Shown: positions 44,301-52,598 of the stretch, piece by piece
Layout: every line of letters begins with the position of its first letter
Position numbering within the stretch: the stretch's first letter is position 1
NCBI GenBank assembly: GCA_964655175.1
Contig: CAZZLY010000001.1
Location: 62,001 to 126,000 of the forward strand
Direction: 5' to 3'
Origin: JAIOPA01 sp964655175
GTDB taxonomy: Bacteria > Eisenbacteria > RBG-16-71-46
DNA: 64,000 nucleotides
Translations under genes and position numbers: made by a program
Notes under the pieces: model-generated
What the model saw: the letters and a program-made list of their open reading frames with translations, nothing else
Databases searched by the model: none
Told to the model about the DNA's origin: nothing

Positions 44301-45041
44301 GTGGCGACCCGATCCGGTCCCGAGGCGCTGATCGCGCGCGGCAACGTGCCGCGTCACATCGCGATCATCATGGATGGCAACGGCCGCTGGGCGAAGGCCC
44401 GCGGCGTGCCGCGTGTCATGGGGCATCGGGCGGCCCGTGAGGCCGTCCGTGAGGCGGTGCGCGGCTGCACCGCGTTGGGCGTCGAGGTGCTCACGCTGTA
44501 CACGTTCTCGGTCGAGAACTGGCAGCGTCCCGCGCGCGAGGTCAGCGCGCTCATGACGATCCTGCGCGAGACCCTGCGCGCCGAGCGCAAGGAGCTCGAC
44601 GCGAACAACGTCCGCCTCCAGGTCATCGGCCGCATCGACGACCTGCCGGCCGCGGCGCGCGCCACCATCGCCGAGACGCAGGAGTACCTCGCCGACAACA
44701 CCGGCCTGCAGTTGAACCTCGCGCTCTCGTACAGCGGGCGGGCCGAACTCGTGGACGCCGCGCGCCGTCTCATGCGCGACGCGCTCACGATGGGCCTCGA
44801 TCCGGCCAAGGTCGACGAGGAGTTCCTGGGCAGCTATCTGTACACCGCGGGCCTGCCCGACCCCGACCTGCTCATCCGCACGAGCGGCGAGATGCGGCTG
44901 TCGAACTTCATGCTCTGGCAACTCGCGTACACCGAGCTGTGGATCACCGACATCCTGTGGCCCGACTTCCGCCGGCAGCACCTGTACGACGCGGTCGCCG
45001 ACTTCCAGGGCCGCGAGCGCCGCTTCGGGCGTTCGGACTGA
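44301..45041 (+). CDS. uppS: Undecaprenyl diphosphate synthase
   Basis: UppS condenses isopentenyl diphosphate units into undecaprenyl diphosphate, the lipid carrier for peptidoglycan and LPS sugars. The 246-residue cis-prenyltransferase has IAIIMDGNGRWAKARG with the catalytic Asp, GHRAAREAVRE, TLYTFSVENWQRP, LNLALSYSGRAEL and DLLIRTSGEMRLSNFMLWQLAYTELW in pieces. The start is GTG 44301, with 57 bases between frr and this codon. The next gene encodes CdsA. Confidence 0.96.
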   Translation: MATRSGPEALIARGNVPRHIAIIMDGNGRWAKARGVPRVMGHRAAREAVREAVRGCTALGVEVLTLYTFSVENWQRPAREVSALMTILRETLRAERKELDANNVRLQVIGRIDDLPAAARATIAETQEYLADNTGLQLNLALSYSGRAELVDAARRLMRDALTMGLDPAKVDEEFLGSYLYTAGLPDPDLLIRTSGEMRLSNFMLWQLAYTELWITDILWPDFRRQHLYDAVADFQGRERRFGRSD

Positions 45042-45085
45042 GCCGGGGGGACGCACTGGACGCCACGCCGCCACCCGCCGGTCCC

Positions 45086-45967
45086 GTGACCCCGACCCCG
45101 CCCGCGAAGCGCACGCAGTGGGCGCTGCGCCTGCGTGTCGTGAGCGGCGTCCTGTTCGTGCCGCTGCTGATCCTGCTCGCGCGTGCGGGCGGCATGGCGT
45201 GGCTGGGCTTCGTCGCGCTGCAGACCTTCCTCGGGCTCGAGGAGTTCTTCCGCATGGCGCGCTCGAAGGCGCTCGTGCCCGTGCGTGCGCTGGGGCTCGT
45301 GACCGGACTCGCGCTGCTGGGGCTGGCGTACCGACCGCAGACGCCGTACGCGTCGCTGCTCGCCACCGCGGTGTTCCTGCTGCTGCTCGCCTGGTCGCTG
45401 CGCCGCGCCGGACAGCCGCGCATCCTCGAGAGCGCGGCCGTGACCGTGTTCGGCGTGCTGTACGTGGGCGGACTCTCGGCGCACTTCGTGCTGCTGCGTG
45501 AACTGCCGTGGCAGGCGGGGCTCGCGTATCGCGACGGTGCCTCGCTCGTGCTGTACACCTTCCTCGTGACCTGGGCGTGCGACACCGGCGCGTATCTGAC
45601 CGGGCGGGCGTTCGGACGCACCCGGCCCTGGGCGAGCATCTCGCCGCGCAAGACCCTCGAGGGCTCGCTCGGTGGATTCGTGTTCGCGCTCGTGGCCTCG
45701 TTCATCGCTTCGCGCACGTTCCTGCACGCGCAGGGGGGCGGGCCGTTGCTGACGGGCGTGCATCCGTGGCTGCTGGGCGCGCTCGTCGGCGTGTTCGGGC
45801 AGGTGGGCGACCTGGTCGAGTCGCTGTTCAAGCGCGATGCGGCGAGTGGCGATTCGTCGGATCTGATCCCCGGTCACGGCGGTGTGCTCGACCGCTTCGA
45901 CAGCCTCTATTTCGGCGCGCCGATCGTGTACCACTACCTGCGCGCCGTGATCCTGCAGGTCCCGTGA
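45086..45967 (+). CDS. cdsA: Phosphatidate cytidylyltransferase
   Basis: CdsA makes CDP-diacylglycerol for phospholipid synthesis. The protein has about seven membrane helices and the family signature near the C-terminus (KTLEGSLGGFVFAL, GDLVESLFKRDAASGDSSDLIPGHGGVLDRFDSL in adjoining pieces). The start is uncertain. GTG 45086 gives 293 residues. CTG 45056, preceded by a G-rich tract, or CTG 45038, overlapping the uppS stop, would add 10 or 16 residues. There is no ATG. It overlaps dxr by four bases (GTGA). Confidence 0.92.
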   Translation: MTPTPPAKRTQWALRLRVVSGVLFVPLLILLARAGGMAWLGFVALQTFLGLEEFFRMARSKALVPVRALGLVTGLALLGLAYRPQTPYASLLATAVFLLLLAWSLRRAGQPRILESAAVTVFGVLYVGGLSAHFVLLRELPWQAGLAYRDGASLVLYTFLVTWACDTGAYLTGRAFGRTRPWASISPRKTLEGSLGGFVFALVASFIASRTFLHAQGGGPLLTGVHPWLLGALVGVFGQVGDLVESLFKRDAASGDSSDLIPGHGGVLDRFDSLYFGAPIVYHYLRAVILQVP

Positions 45968-47124
45968 GCGACGTCCGCACGCTGGCGGTGCTCGGCTCGA
46001 CCGGGTCGATCGGCGAGCAGACGCTCGACGTCGCCTCGCGCGAGCGTGAGCGCCTGCGCGTCGTCGCCCTGGCGGCGGGCCGTTCGCTCGTGAAGCTCAC
46101 CGAGCAGGTGATCGCCTGGCAGCCGTCGTACGTGGCGCTGGAGCAGGCCGAGGATCCGATCGCCGCACGGGCGCAGTTGCAGGCCGCCGCGCCCGGGGCG
46201 GACGTCGAGGTGGGCGAGGGCGCGGCCGCGCGTCTGGCCGCGCGCTGCGGCGCCGACGTCGTCGTCAACGGCATCGTCGGCGCGGCCGGTCTTGCGGCCT
46301 CGCTCGCGGTTCTGGAACGCGGGGCCGCTCTCGCGCTCGCCAACAAGGAGACGTTGGTCATCGGCGCGCCGCTCGTGCACGCGGCGCTCGCTCGGCACGG
46401 CGGGAGCATGTTGCCGATCGACAGCGAGCATTCCGCCTCCCTGCAGTGCCTGCTCGGACGCCCGAGCGCCGAGGTGGCGAAGCTCACGCTCACCGCTTCG
46501 GGCGGTCCGCTGCGACGGCATCCCGATTGGCGGCGCGCCACGCCCGCCGAGGTGCTGGCGCATCCGGTCTGGGCCATGGGCCCGCGCATCACCACGGACT
46601 CGGCCACGCTCTTCAACAAGGGGCTCGAGATCCTCGAGGCGCACGCGTTGTTCGGACTCGGCTTCGACCAGCTGGATGCCGTCATCCAGCCGGGCGCCGT
46701 GCTGCACGCGATCGTCACGTTCCGCGACGGCTCGTTGATCGCGCAGGCGGCGCATCCCGACATGCGGTTGCCGATCCAGTTGGCGTTGTCGTGGCCCGAG
46801 CGTTGGGGCCCGGCGGTGCCCGCGATCCCCGTGACCGCGCTCGCAGGGCTGACGATCGAGCCGATCGAGGCCGGCCGGTTCCCCGCCTACGACTGCGCAC
46901 TCGCGGCCGGTCGGGCCGGAGGCACCGCACCGTGCGTGCTCAACGCCGCCGACGAGGTCGCCGTGCAGGCGTTCCTGGACGGGGCGATCCCGTTGGGTCG
47001 CGTCCCCGAGGTGCTCGCCCGCGTGCTCGACGCGCACACGGTCGAGCCGGTCACGTCGTTCGAGCAGTTGCGCGGGGTGGACGCCTGGGCGCGCGCGGCG
47101 GCCCGGGAGGCGGTGCGCGCGTGA
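45964..47124 (+). CDS. dxr: 1-deoxy-D-xylulose 5-phosphate reductoisomerase
   Basis: Dxr (IspC) makes 2-C-methyl-D-erythritol 4-phosphate, the first committed step of the MEP isoprenoid pathway that feeds UppS. The 386-residue protein has NADPH motif LGSTGSIGEQTLDV, ALANKETLVIGAPLV, LPIDSEHSASLQCL, TASGGPLR, ATLFNKGLEILEAHALF, and NAADEVAVQAFL. GTG 45964 overlaps the cdsA stop. It is the last member of the conserved cluster before four glycosyltransferase genes intervene. Confidence 0.96.
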   Translation: MSDVRTLAVLGSTGSIGEQTLDVASRERERLRVVALAAGRSLVKLTEQVIAWQPSYVALEQAEDPIAARAQLQAAAPGADVEVGEGAAARLAARCGADVVVNGIVGAAGLAASLAVLERGAALALANKETLVIGAPLVHAALARHGGSMLPIDSEHSASLQCLLGRPSAEVAKLTLTASGGPLRRHPDWRRATPAEVLAHPVWAMGPRITTDSATLFNKGLEILEAHALFGLGFDQLDAVIQPGAVLHAIVTFRDGSLIAQAAHPDMRLPIQLALSWPERWGPAVPAIPVTALAGLTIEPIEAGRFPAYDCALAAGRAGGTAPCVLNAADEVAVQAFLDGAIPLGRVPEVLARVLDAHTVEPVTSFEQLRGVDAWARAAAREAVRA

Positions 47125-48131
47125 GCGCGCCGATCGTCGCCGTGCGTCTGCGGGCGCTCGGCGATCTCGTGCTGAGCACGGCCGCGTTCCGTTCGCTCGC
47201 CGAAGGACATCCCGGTTCGCCGCTCCACGTGGTGACCGACGCGCGCTTCGCGCCGCTGCTCGAGGGGCAGCCGGGCATCGCCCGCGTGTGGCCCGTCGCG
47301 CGCACCCATCGCGCCACGTTCGCCACCGCGTGGGGGCTGCGTGCGCTCGCGCCCGCGCTGGCGGTGGATTTCTTCGGGAACTCGCGCAGTGCGCTCATCG
47401 CCCGCGGTTCGGGGGCGGGCACCGTGTGGGGCTACGACATGCGCGGTCGTGGGCGGCTGTACCACCGCACCGTGCCGCGTGTCGCGCACACCGACGACGA
47501 TCGTCGTGAATACGCGGCCGCCTCGCTCGTGCGGCTGGCGCGTGCCGCCGGTGGGGCGGACGTCCCCGCGTTCCCGCGTCTCGTGCTCACCGACGCGATG
47601 CGCCGTGCGGGGGAGGCGGTGCTCGAGCGAGCCGGCGTGACCGACCCGGCGCGCACGGTGGCCTTGGTCGCAGCCGGCTCTTGGCCCAGCAAGACCTGGC
47701 CGCTCGCGAACTCGGCGCAGTTGGCGCTCGCGCTGCGTGCGGCCGGTCACCCGGTGGTCGCCATCGGTGGGCCCGGCGAGGAGGGCGTGCTCGCGCGACT
47801 CGCCGCGCTGGCGCCCGGCACGCCGGTGCTCACCGCGCCGGACGTGGCCGCACTCGCGGGTGCGATCGCGCCCCTGCGCGCTCTGGTGGGCACCGACAGC
47901 GGACCGCGACATCTGGCGATCGCGTTCGGGCGACCGACCTTCACGTGGTTCGGTCCCGCGCATCCGGCCGCCTGGACCCCCGACGATCCGCGTCACGGGC
48001 TGTGGCGCACGAGCTTGCCCTGCCGCGCCTGCGAGCGCACCGTGTGTCCGCATTGGAACTGTCTGCCCGGGCTCTCGGCCCGCGCGGCCACCGCGCTCGT
48101 GCTCGAGCATCTGGAGCGTCATGGACGATAG
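47121..48131 (+). CDS. Glycosyltransferase family 9 (heptosyltransferase-like)
   Basis: The 336-residue protein fits the GT9 heptosyltransferase family of LPS core assembly. It starts VAVRLRALGDLVLSTAAFRSL, the acceptor-side signature, and has VALVAAGSWPSKTWPL, VAIGGPGEEGVL and the donor site LVGTDSGPRHLAIAFGRPTFTWFG. Four cysteines near the C-terminus (LPCRACERTVCPHWNC) are common in the family. GTG 47121 overlaps the dxr stop, and its own end overlaps the next gene by 11 bases. Confidence 0.88.
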   Translation: MSAPIVAVRLRALGDLVLSTAAFRSLAEGHPGSPLHVVTDARFAPLLEGQPGIARVWPVARTHRATFATAWGLRALAPALAVDFFGNSRSALIARGSGAGTVWGYDMRGRGRLYHRTVPRVAHTDDDRREYAAASLVRLARAAGGADVPAFPRLVLTDAMRRAGEAVLERAGVTDPARTVALVAAGSWPSKTWPLANSAQLALALRAAGHPVVAIGGPGEEGVLARLAALAPGTPVLTAPDVAALAGAIAPLRALVGTDSGPRHLAIAFGRPTFTWFGPAHPAAWTPDDPRHGLWRTSLPCRACERTVCPHWNCLPGLSARAATALVLEHLERHGR

Positions 48132-48894
48132 GCTGCCCCTGAGCGTGCTGCTGCTCGTGCGCGACGAGGTCGCGGACGTGGAGGCCCTGCTGCCGACGCT
48201 GTCGTTCGCGCGTCAGGTGGTCGTGGTCTGGGATCCGCGTGGCGATCGCGCGGCCCGTGCTGCCGCCGAACGGCTCGGCGCCGAGGTCCATGAACGCGTC
48301 TTCGACGGCTTCGGGCCACAGCGCGCGGCCGCGCTCGCGGCCTGTCGCGAGGACTGGGTGCTGTGGCTCGACGCCGACGAGCGTCTCGATGCGCGCGCCG
48401 TCACGGCCCTGCGCACGGCCCTCGCCACCCGGTCGAGCACGACGCACTTCCGGTTCGCGCGTGCGACCTGGTTCCTGGGGCGTCGCATCCGCTTCTGCGG
48501 CTGGCAGGGCGAGCGGCTCGTGCGGCTGTTCCGCCGTGCCGAGGCGCGTTTCGACGATGCGCCGGTGCACGAGCGTGTCCACGTCGCGGGGGAGGGGCCC
48601 GGGGAACTGCCCGGGACGATCGAGCACCTGAGTTATCGCACGTGGGACGATTGCGTGGCCAAGATGCTGCGCTACGCCCCCGCCAACGCGGACAAGGCGT
48701 ACGCCCTCGGGCGCCGCGCGGGGCTGCTCGACGTGATGCTGCGGCCACCGTTGCGATTCCTGCGGCAGTACGTCCTGCAGGGGGGTGTGCTCGACGGTGC
48801 GCACGGGTTCGTGCTGTGTGCGCTCGCGTCCACGCAGGTGCTCCTCAAGTACGCGGCGTTGTGGCAGCGCTCACGCGAGGAGCGTGGCGCATGA
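48121..48894 (+). CDS. Glycosyltransferase family 2 (WaaE/KdtX-like)
   Basis: The 257-residue GT-A-fold enzyme has LSVLLLVRDEVADVEALLPTL, the DxD-like WVLWLDADERLD, and the block RRIRFCGWQGERLVRLFRR. GERLVRLFRR with a following HERVHV resembles the LPS beta-1,4-glucosyltransferase group (WaaE/KdtX). It should add a hexose to the LPS core on the cytoplasmic face. ATG 48121. It overlaps the following gene by four bases. Confidence 0.88.
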   Translation: MDDRLPLSVLLLVRDEVADVEALLPTLSFARQVVVVWDPRGDRAARAAAERLGAEVHERVFDGFGPQRAAALAACREDWVLWLDADERLDARAVTALRTALATRSSTTHFRFARATWFLGRRIRFCGWQGERLVRLFRRAEARFDDAPVHERVHVAGEGPGELPGTIEHLSYRTWDDCVAKMLRYAPANADKAYALGRRAGLLDVMLRPPLRFLRQYVLQGGVLDGAHGFVLCALASTQVLLKYAALWQRSREERGA

Positions 48895-49970
48895 CGCGGA
48901 TCGCGCTCCTCGGCGCGTGGGATCCGGCCTATCCGCGCAATCGCGTCGTGCGCGACGGCCTGCGGCTCGCGGGGCACACGGTGCTCGAGGCGCGCGTGCG
49001 CGATCGGCGTGCGTTCCGTCGCTATCCGGCGCTGTTGCGGGCGTGGTCGCGCGTGGCGCGTCACAGCGATGCGATCCTCGTCCCCGAGTTCCGGCACAAG
49101 GACGTCCCGTTGGCGCGCCTCGTGGCCGGTCGCCGTCCGTTGCTCTTCGATCCGCTCGTGTCGCGGTGGGACACGCTGGTCGGGGACTGGCGTCTGCACG
49201 CCGAGCGCTCCGCGCAGGCGAGGTGGAATCGTGGGATCGACCGCTGGGTGTTCCGTGCCGCCGACCGCATCCTGTGCGACACGTGGGCGCACGGCGAGTT
49301 GTTCGTCGAGTTGGGGGCCGCCCGCGAACGCTTGAGTCGCGTGCTCGTGGGTGCCGAAGCGGTGTTCTTCGACGTGCCGTCGCCGCCCCCCGACGGTCCG
49401 GTGCGCATCCTGTACGTGGGTGGTTTCCTGCCGCTGCACGGGGTGGGCACCATGCTCGAGGCGTTCGCCCGACTGGAGCGCGACCCGCTCCTGCGCGATC
49501 GCTACCAGGTGCAGTTGGTGGGCACCGGCATCGAGTACGCCGAGGCGCGCGCGTTCGTCGAGCGCGAGGGCCTCGAGCGCGTCGGGTTCACCGGGCGACT
49601 GTCGTACACCGACCTGCCGCGCGTGCTCGAGGACGCGCACGTCGTCCTCGGTGCGTTCGGCCGCGGCGCCAAGACGGGCCGCGTCATCCCGCACAAGCTG
49701 TGGCAGGGACTCGCCGCCGGACGCGCGGTGGTCACCGGCGATGGTCCGGGGCCGCGCGAATTGTTCACCGACGGCCGTGAACTGCGTCTCGTCCCGCGTG
49801 GGGACGCGGCCGCGTTGGCGGAGGCGTTGGCAGGCCTCATCGTGGAGCCCGCGCAGCGCACCGCGCTCGGCGAAGCGGGCCGCGCGGCGGCGCGCGCCCA
49901 TGGTCATCCCGAGGCGATCGGCCGCCAGCTCGACGAGGCGCTGCGAGCCTGTGCGCGGGAGGGACGTTGA
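48891..49970 (+). CDS. Glycosyltransferase (GT-B fold, GT4-like)
   Basis: The 359-residue protein has a GT-B architecture: an N-terminal acceptor domain (LLGAWDPAYPRNRVVRDGLRLAG) and a GT4-like donor domain with VRILYVGGFLPLHGVGTMLEAF, VGFTGRLSYTDLPRVLEDAHVVLG, and PHKLWQGLAAGRAVVTGDGPG. The usual EX7E motif is replaced by a less typical form, so specificity is unclear. It shares one base with the next gene. Confidence 0.85.
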   Translation: MTRIALLGAWDPAYPRNRVVRDGLRLAGHTVLEARVRDRRAFRRYPALLRAWSRVARHSDAILVPEFRHKDVPLARLVAGRRPLLFDPLVSRWDTLVGDWRLHAERSAQARWNRGIDRWVFRAADRILCDTWAHGELFVELGAARERLSRVLVGAEAVFFDVPSPPPDGPVRILYVGGFLPLHGVGTMLEAFARLERDPLLRDRYQVQLVGTGIEYAEARAFVEREGLERVGFTGRLSYTDLPRVLEDAHVVLGAFGRGAKTGRVIPHKLWQGLAAGRAVVTGDGPGPRELFTDGRELRLVPRGDAAALAEALAGLIVEPAQRTALGEAGRAAARAHGHPEAIGRQLDEALRACAREGR

Positions 49971-51076
49971 TGCGGATCGCCCATCTCGACACCGGTCGCA
50001 CCTGGCGCGGCGGGCAGGGACAGTGCCTGTTGCTCATGCGCGAGCTGCGAGCCCGCGGTCACGAGCAGTGGTTGTTGGCCCCCGCAGGGCCGTTGCTCGA
50101 TCGCGCGCGCGCCGAGGGCTTCCAGGTGCAGGCGTGGCGACCGCACGGCGAGCTCGACGTGTTCGCGATGCTCGCGGCCGCACGGGGCCTTCGGCAGGCG
50201 GGTGTCGAGGTCGTGCACGCGCACAGCGCGCACGCCCACGCGGTGGGCGTGCCCGCGGCCCGGTGGGCGGGGGTGCCCGCCGTGTTCGTGTCGCGTCGCG
50301 TGGATTTCAAGGTGCGCACCAACCCGTTCAGCGCCCTCAAGTACGCGCTGCCGGTGGACCGTTACCTGTGCATCAGTGAAGGCGTGCGCGCCGCGATGCT
50401 CGCCTCCGGGGTGCCCGACGCCCGTCTGCGGCTGGTGCCGAGCGGGGTGGACTTCGTCGAGGTGCGCGCGGCGGGAGCGCGCCCCGCTCCGTCCCTGCGC
50501 GAGTGGTTGGGGCTGCCCGCCGACGCCGAGATCGTGGGCACGGTCGCTTCGCTGGCGCCGCACAAGAACCACGCCCTGTTGCTCGAGGCGGTACCCGCGG
50601 TGCTGCGCACCCGACCGCGAGCGCACTTCGTGTGGCTCGGCGAGGGCGAGACGCGCACGGCCCTCGAGCGCCGTCGTGCCGAACTCGGGCTCGAGCGTCA
50701 CGTGCACCTGCCGGGCTTCCACGCCGAGGCCCGCGCGCTCATGCGGCAGTTCGACCTGTTCGTGCTGTCGAGTCACCTCGAGGGGCTGTGCACGTCGCTG
50801 CTCGACGCGCAGGTGCTGCACGTGCCGATCGTGGCGACCGCGGTGGGTGGGGTGCCCGAGGTGGTGCGCGACGGTGTCACCGGTCGGCTCGTGCACGAGC
50901 TCGCGCCCGCACCGCTGGCGGCCGCGATCGTCGAGGCGCTGGCCGACCCGGCCCTGCGCGGCGAATGGGTGGCGCAGGGCGTGCGTGCGGTCGAGGCGTT
51001 CGGCATCGGGAACACCGCGGAACGCACGCTCGAGGCCTATCGCGAGGTCCTTCGGGAGCAGGCCCCGAAGGCTTGA
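49970..51076 (+). CDS. Glycosyltransferase family 4
   Basis: The 368-residue GT4 enzyme starts MRIAHLDTGRTWRGGQGQCLLL. It has VVHAHSAHAHAVGVPAA, LRLVPSGVDFVE, VGTVASLAPHKNHALLLEA and the donor motif SSHLEGLCTSLLDAQVLHVPIVATAVGGVPEVV in pieces, including the EGLCTSLLD form of EX7E. ATG 49970 is preferred to TTG 49967; GGGAGGGA precedes it. It ends the four-gene sugar-transferase run. The 118 bases behind it hold the rseP promoter. Confidence 0.9.
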   Translation: MRIAHLDTGRTWRGGQGQCLLLMRELRARGHEQWLLAPAGPLLDRARAEGFQVQAWRPHGELDVFAMLAAARGLRQAGVEVVHAHSAHAHAVGVPAARWAGVPAVFVSRRVDFKVRTNPFSALKYALPVDRYLCISEGVRAAMLASGVPDARLRLVPSGVDFVEVRAAGARPAPSLREWLGLPADAEIVGTVASLAPHKNHALLLEAVPAVLRTRPRAHFVWLGEGETRTALERRRAELGLERHVHLPGFHAEARALMRQFDLFVLSSHLEGLCTSLLDAQVLHVPIVATAVGGVPEVVRDGVTGRLVHELAPAPLAAAIVEALADPALRGEWVAQGVRAVEAFGIGNTAERTLEAYREVLREQAPKA

Positions 51077-51130
51077 CGGGTTCGTCACGAAAGCGGCGCT
51101 CCCGGGGTGCCGATGCCAAGACCCAAGTGT

Positions 51131-51159
51131 TTGACGCACAACGAGTCACGCGGTTAGCC
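51131..51159 (+). promoter_or_regulatory. Promoter of rseP-bamA/tamA-tamB
   Basis: TTGACG (51131-51136), 17-base spacer, TTAGCC (51154-51159); an 18-base spacer gives TAGCCT. It lies 35 bases before the rseP GTG. Confidence 0.55.
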
Positions 51160-51194
51160 TCACGCGTCGTCCGACATCCTTCCCGGGGGTCCCC

Positions 51195-52598
51195 GTGGCA
51201 TTCCCGTTGTTCCACAGCATCGTGAGCTTCTGGCCCGTGATCCCGCTGTTGGGGATCGTCATCTTCTTCCATGAACTCGGGCACTTCCTCGCGGCCAAGT
51301 GGCGCGGCGTGACGGTGATCAAGTTCTCGCTGGGCATGGGTCCGGAGATGATCGGATTCAGCCACGCCGGCACGCGTTATTCGCTGTCCTGGGTGCCGCT
51401 CGGCGGCTTCGTCCAGATGGCCGGCGACCAGTTGCAGGAGGACGGCACGTTGCCGCCGGGCGGCCCCGAGCAGTTCCTCACGCATCCGTGGTACGGCCGT
51501 GTGATCATCGCGCTGGCGGGTCCGGCCGCGAACCTCGTGACCGCGTGGGTCGTGGTCATCCTCACGCTGGTGATCGGTTTCTCGCGCCCCGACTTCCCCA
51601 ACGTCATCGGCGCGGTGCGTGAGGACGGTCCCGCCTGGGCCGCCGGGGTCCGCGAGGGCGACCGGTTCGTCGCGGCCGAGGGCGTCACGGTCGAGAACTG
51701 GCACGGGCTGGTGGACGTGCTCGAGGCGGCCGACTCCACGAAGGCGGTCACGGTCGCGTTCGAGCGCGCCCAGGGTCACGAGCGCTACGACGTGCAGGTG
51801 GCGCCCGGGCAGGCGGCGGCGTGGATGGTGGGCTTGGAGCCCGTGGGCCTGCGCGCCATCGTCGGCGCGGTCACGCCGGGCATGCCCGCCTATCGTGCGG
51901 GGGTCAAGGAGGGCGACCGCTTCGTCGCCATCGATGGCCTCCCGGTGCAGTGGTTCCACGAGGTCCACGAGCGGCTCAAGGGCCGCGCCGATCGCCGCGT
52001 GGTGTTCACGATCGAGCGCGAGGGCCGGCGCTTCGATCTCGCGATCACGCCCATGCGCGCCGATCCCGAGCAGCCCGACAGCCCCGACGGAGCGATCGGC
52101 GTCATGGCGCCGCGCGAGATGGTCTACACCGAGCGCATGTCGTTCCCGCGCGCCTTCTCGTCGTCGTTCCCGCAGATCGGCAGCATGGTCGTCACCGTGT
52201 TCAAGAACCTCGGTCTCACCCTGACGCGACCGCTCTACTACAAGGGCGCCGTCGGCGGTCCCATCCTGATCGCGCAGATGGCGCGCGAGTCCGCCAAGCA
52301 GGGGCTCGACAGCTGGCTGTGGTTCCTCGCCATGATCAACCTCGCCATCATGGCCTTCAATCTGCTGCCGGTGCCGCTGCTCGACGGCGGTCACGTGGTG
52401 CTGGCCTGCCTCGAGGGCATCCGTCGTCGTCCGGTCTCGGGCAACGCCTACATCAACTTCCAGAAGGTGGGGTTGGTGCTGGTCGGGTCGTTGTTCCTCT
52501 TCATCGTCTCGCAGGACATCCTGCGTCCGATCCTGCGCGCGCGTGCGGTCGAGCAGGCCCCCCGGGAGAGCACCACGGTTGCGCCACCGTCCCACTGA
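51195..52598 (+). CDS. rseP: Site-2 protease RseP
   Basis: RseP is an inner-membrane metalloprotease that cuts membrane-embedded anti-sigma factors and signal-peptide remnants. The 467-residue protein has the zinc motif HELGH (H26, E27, H30), two PDZ domains (about 135-215 and 220-300; GVREGDRFVAAEG, GVKEGDRFVAIDG) and the second catalytic block NLLPVPLLDGGH. There are four membrane helices. The start is GTG 51195. The C-terminus overlaps the next gene by 20 bases. Confidence 0.95.
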   Translation: MAFPLFHSIVSFWPVIPLLGIVIFFHELGHFLAAKWRGVTVIKFSLGMGPEMIGFSHAGTRYSLSWVPLGGFVQMAGDQLQEDGTLPPGGPEQFLTHPWYGRVIIALAGPAANLVTAWVVVILTLVIGFSRPDFPNVIGAVREDGPAWAAGVREGDRFVAAEGVTVENWHGLVDVLEAADSTKAVTVAFERAQGHERYDVQVAPGQAAAWMVGLEPVGLRAIVGAVTPGMPAYRAGVKEGDRFVAIDGLPVQWFHEVHERLKGRADRRVVFTIEREGRRFDLAITPMRADPEQPDSPDGAIGVMAPREMVYTERMSFPRAFSSSFPQIGSMVVTVFKNLGLTLTRPLYYKGAVGGPILIAQMARESAKQGLDSWLWFLAMINLAIMAFNLLPVPLLDGGHVVLACLEGIRRRPVSGNAYINFQKVGLVLVGSLFLFIVSQDILRPILRARAVEQAPRESTTVAPPSH

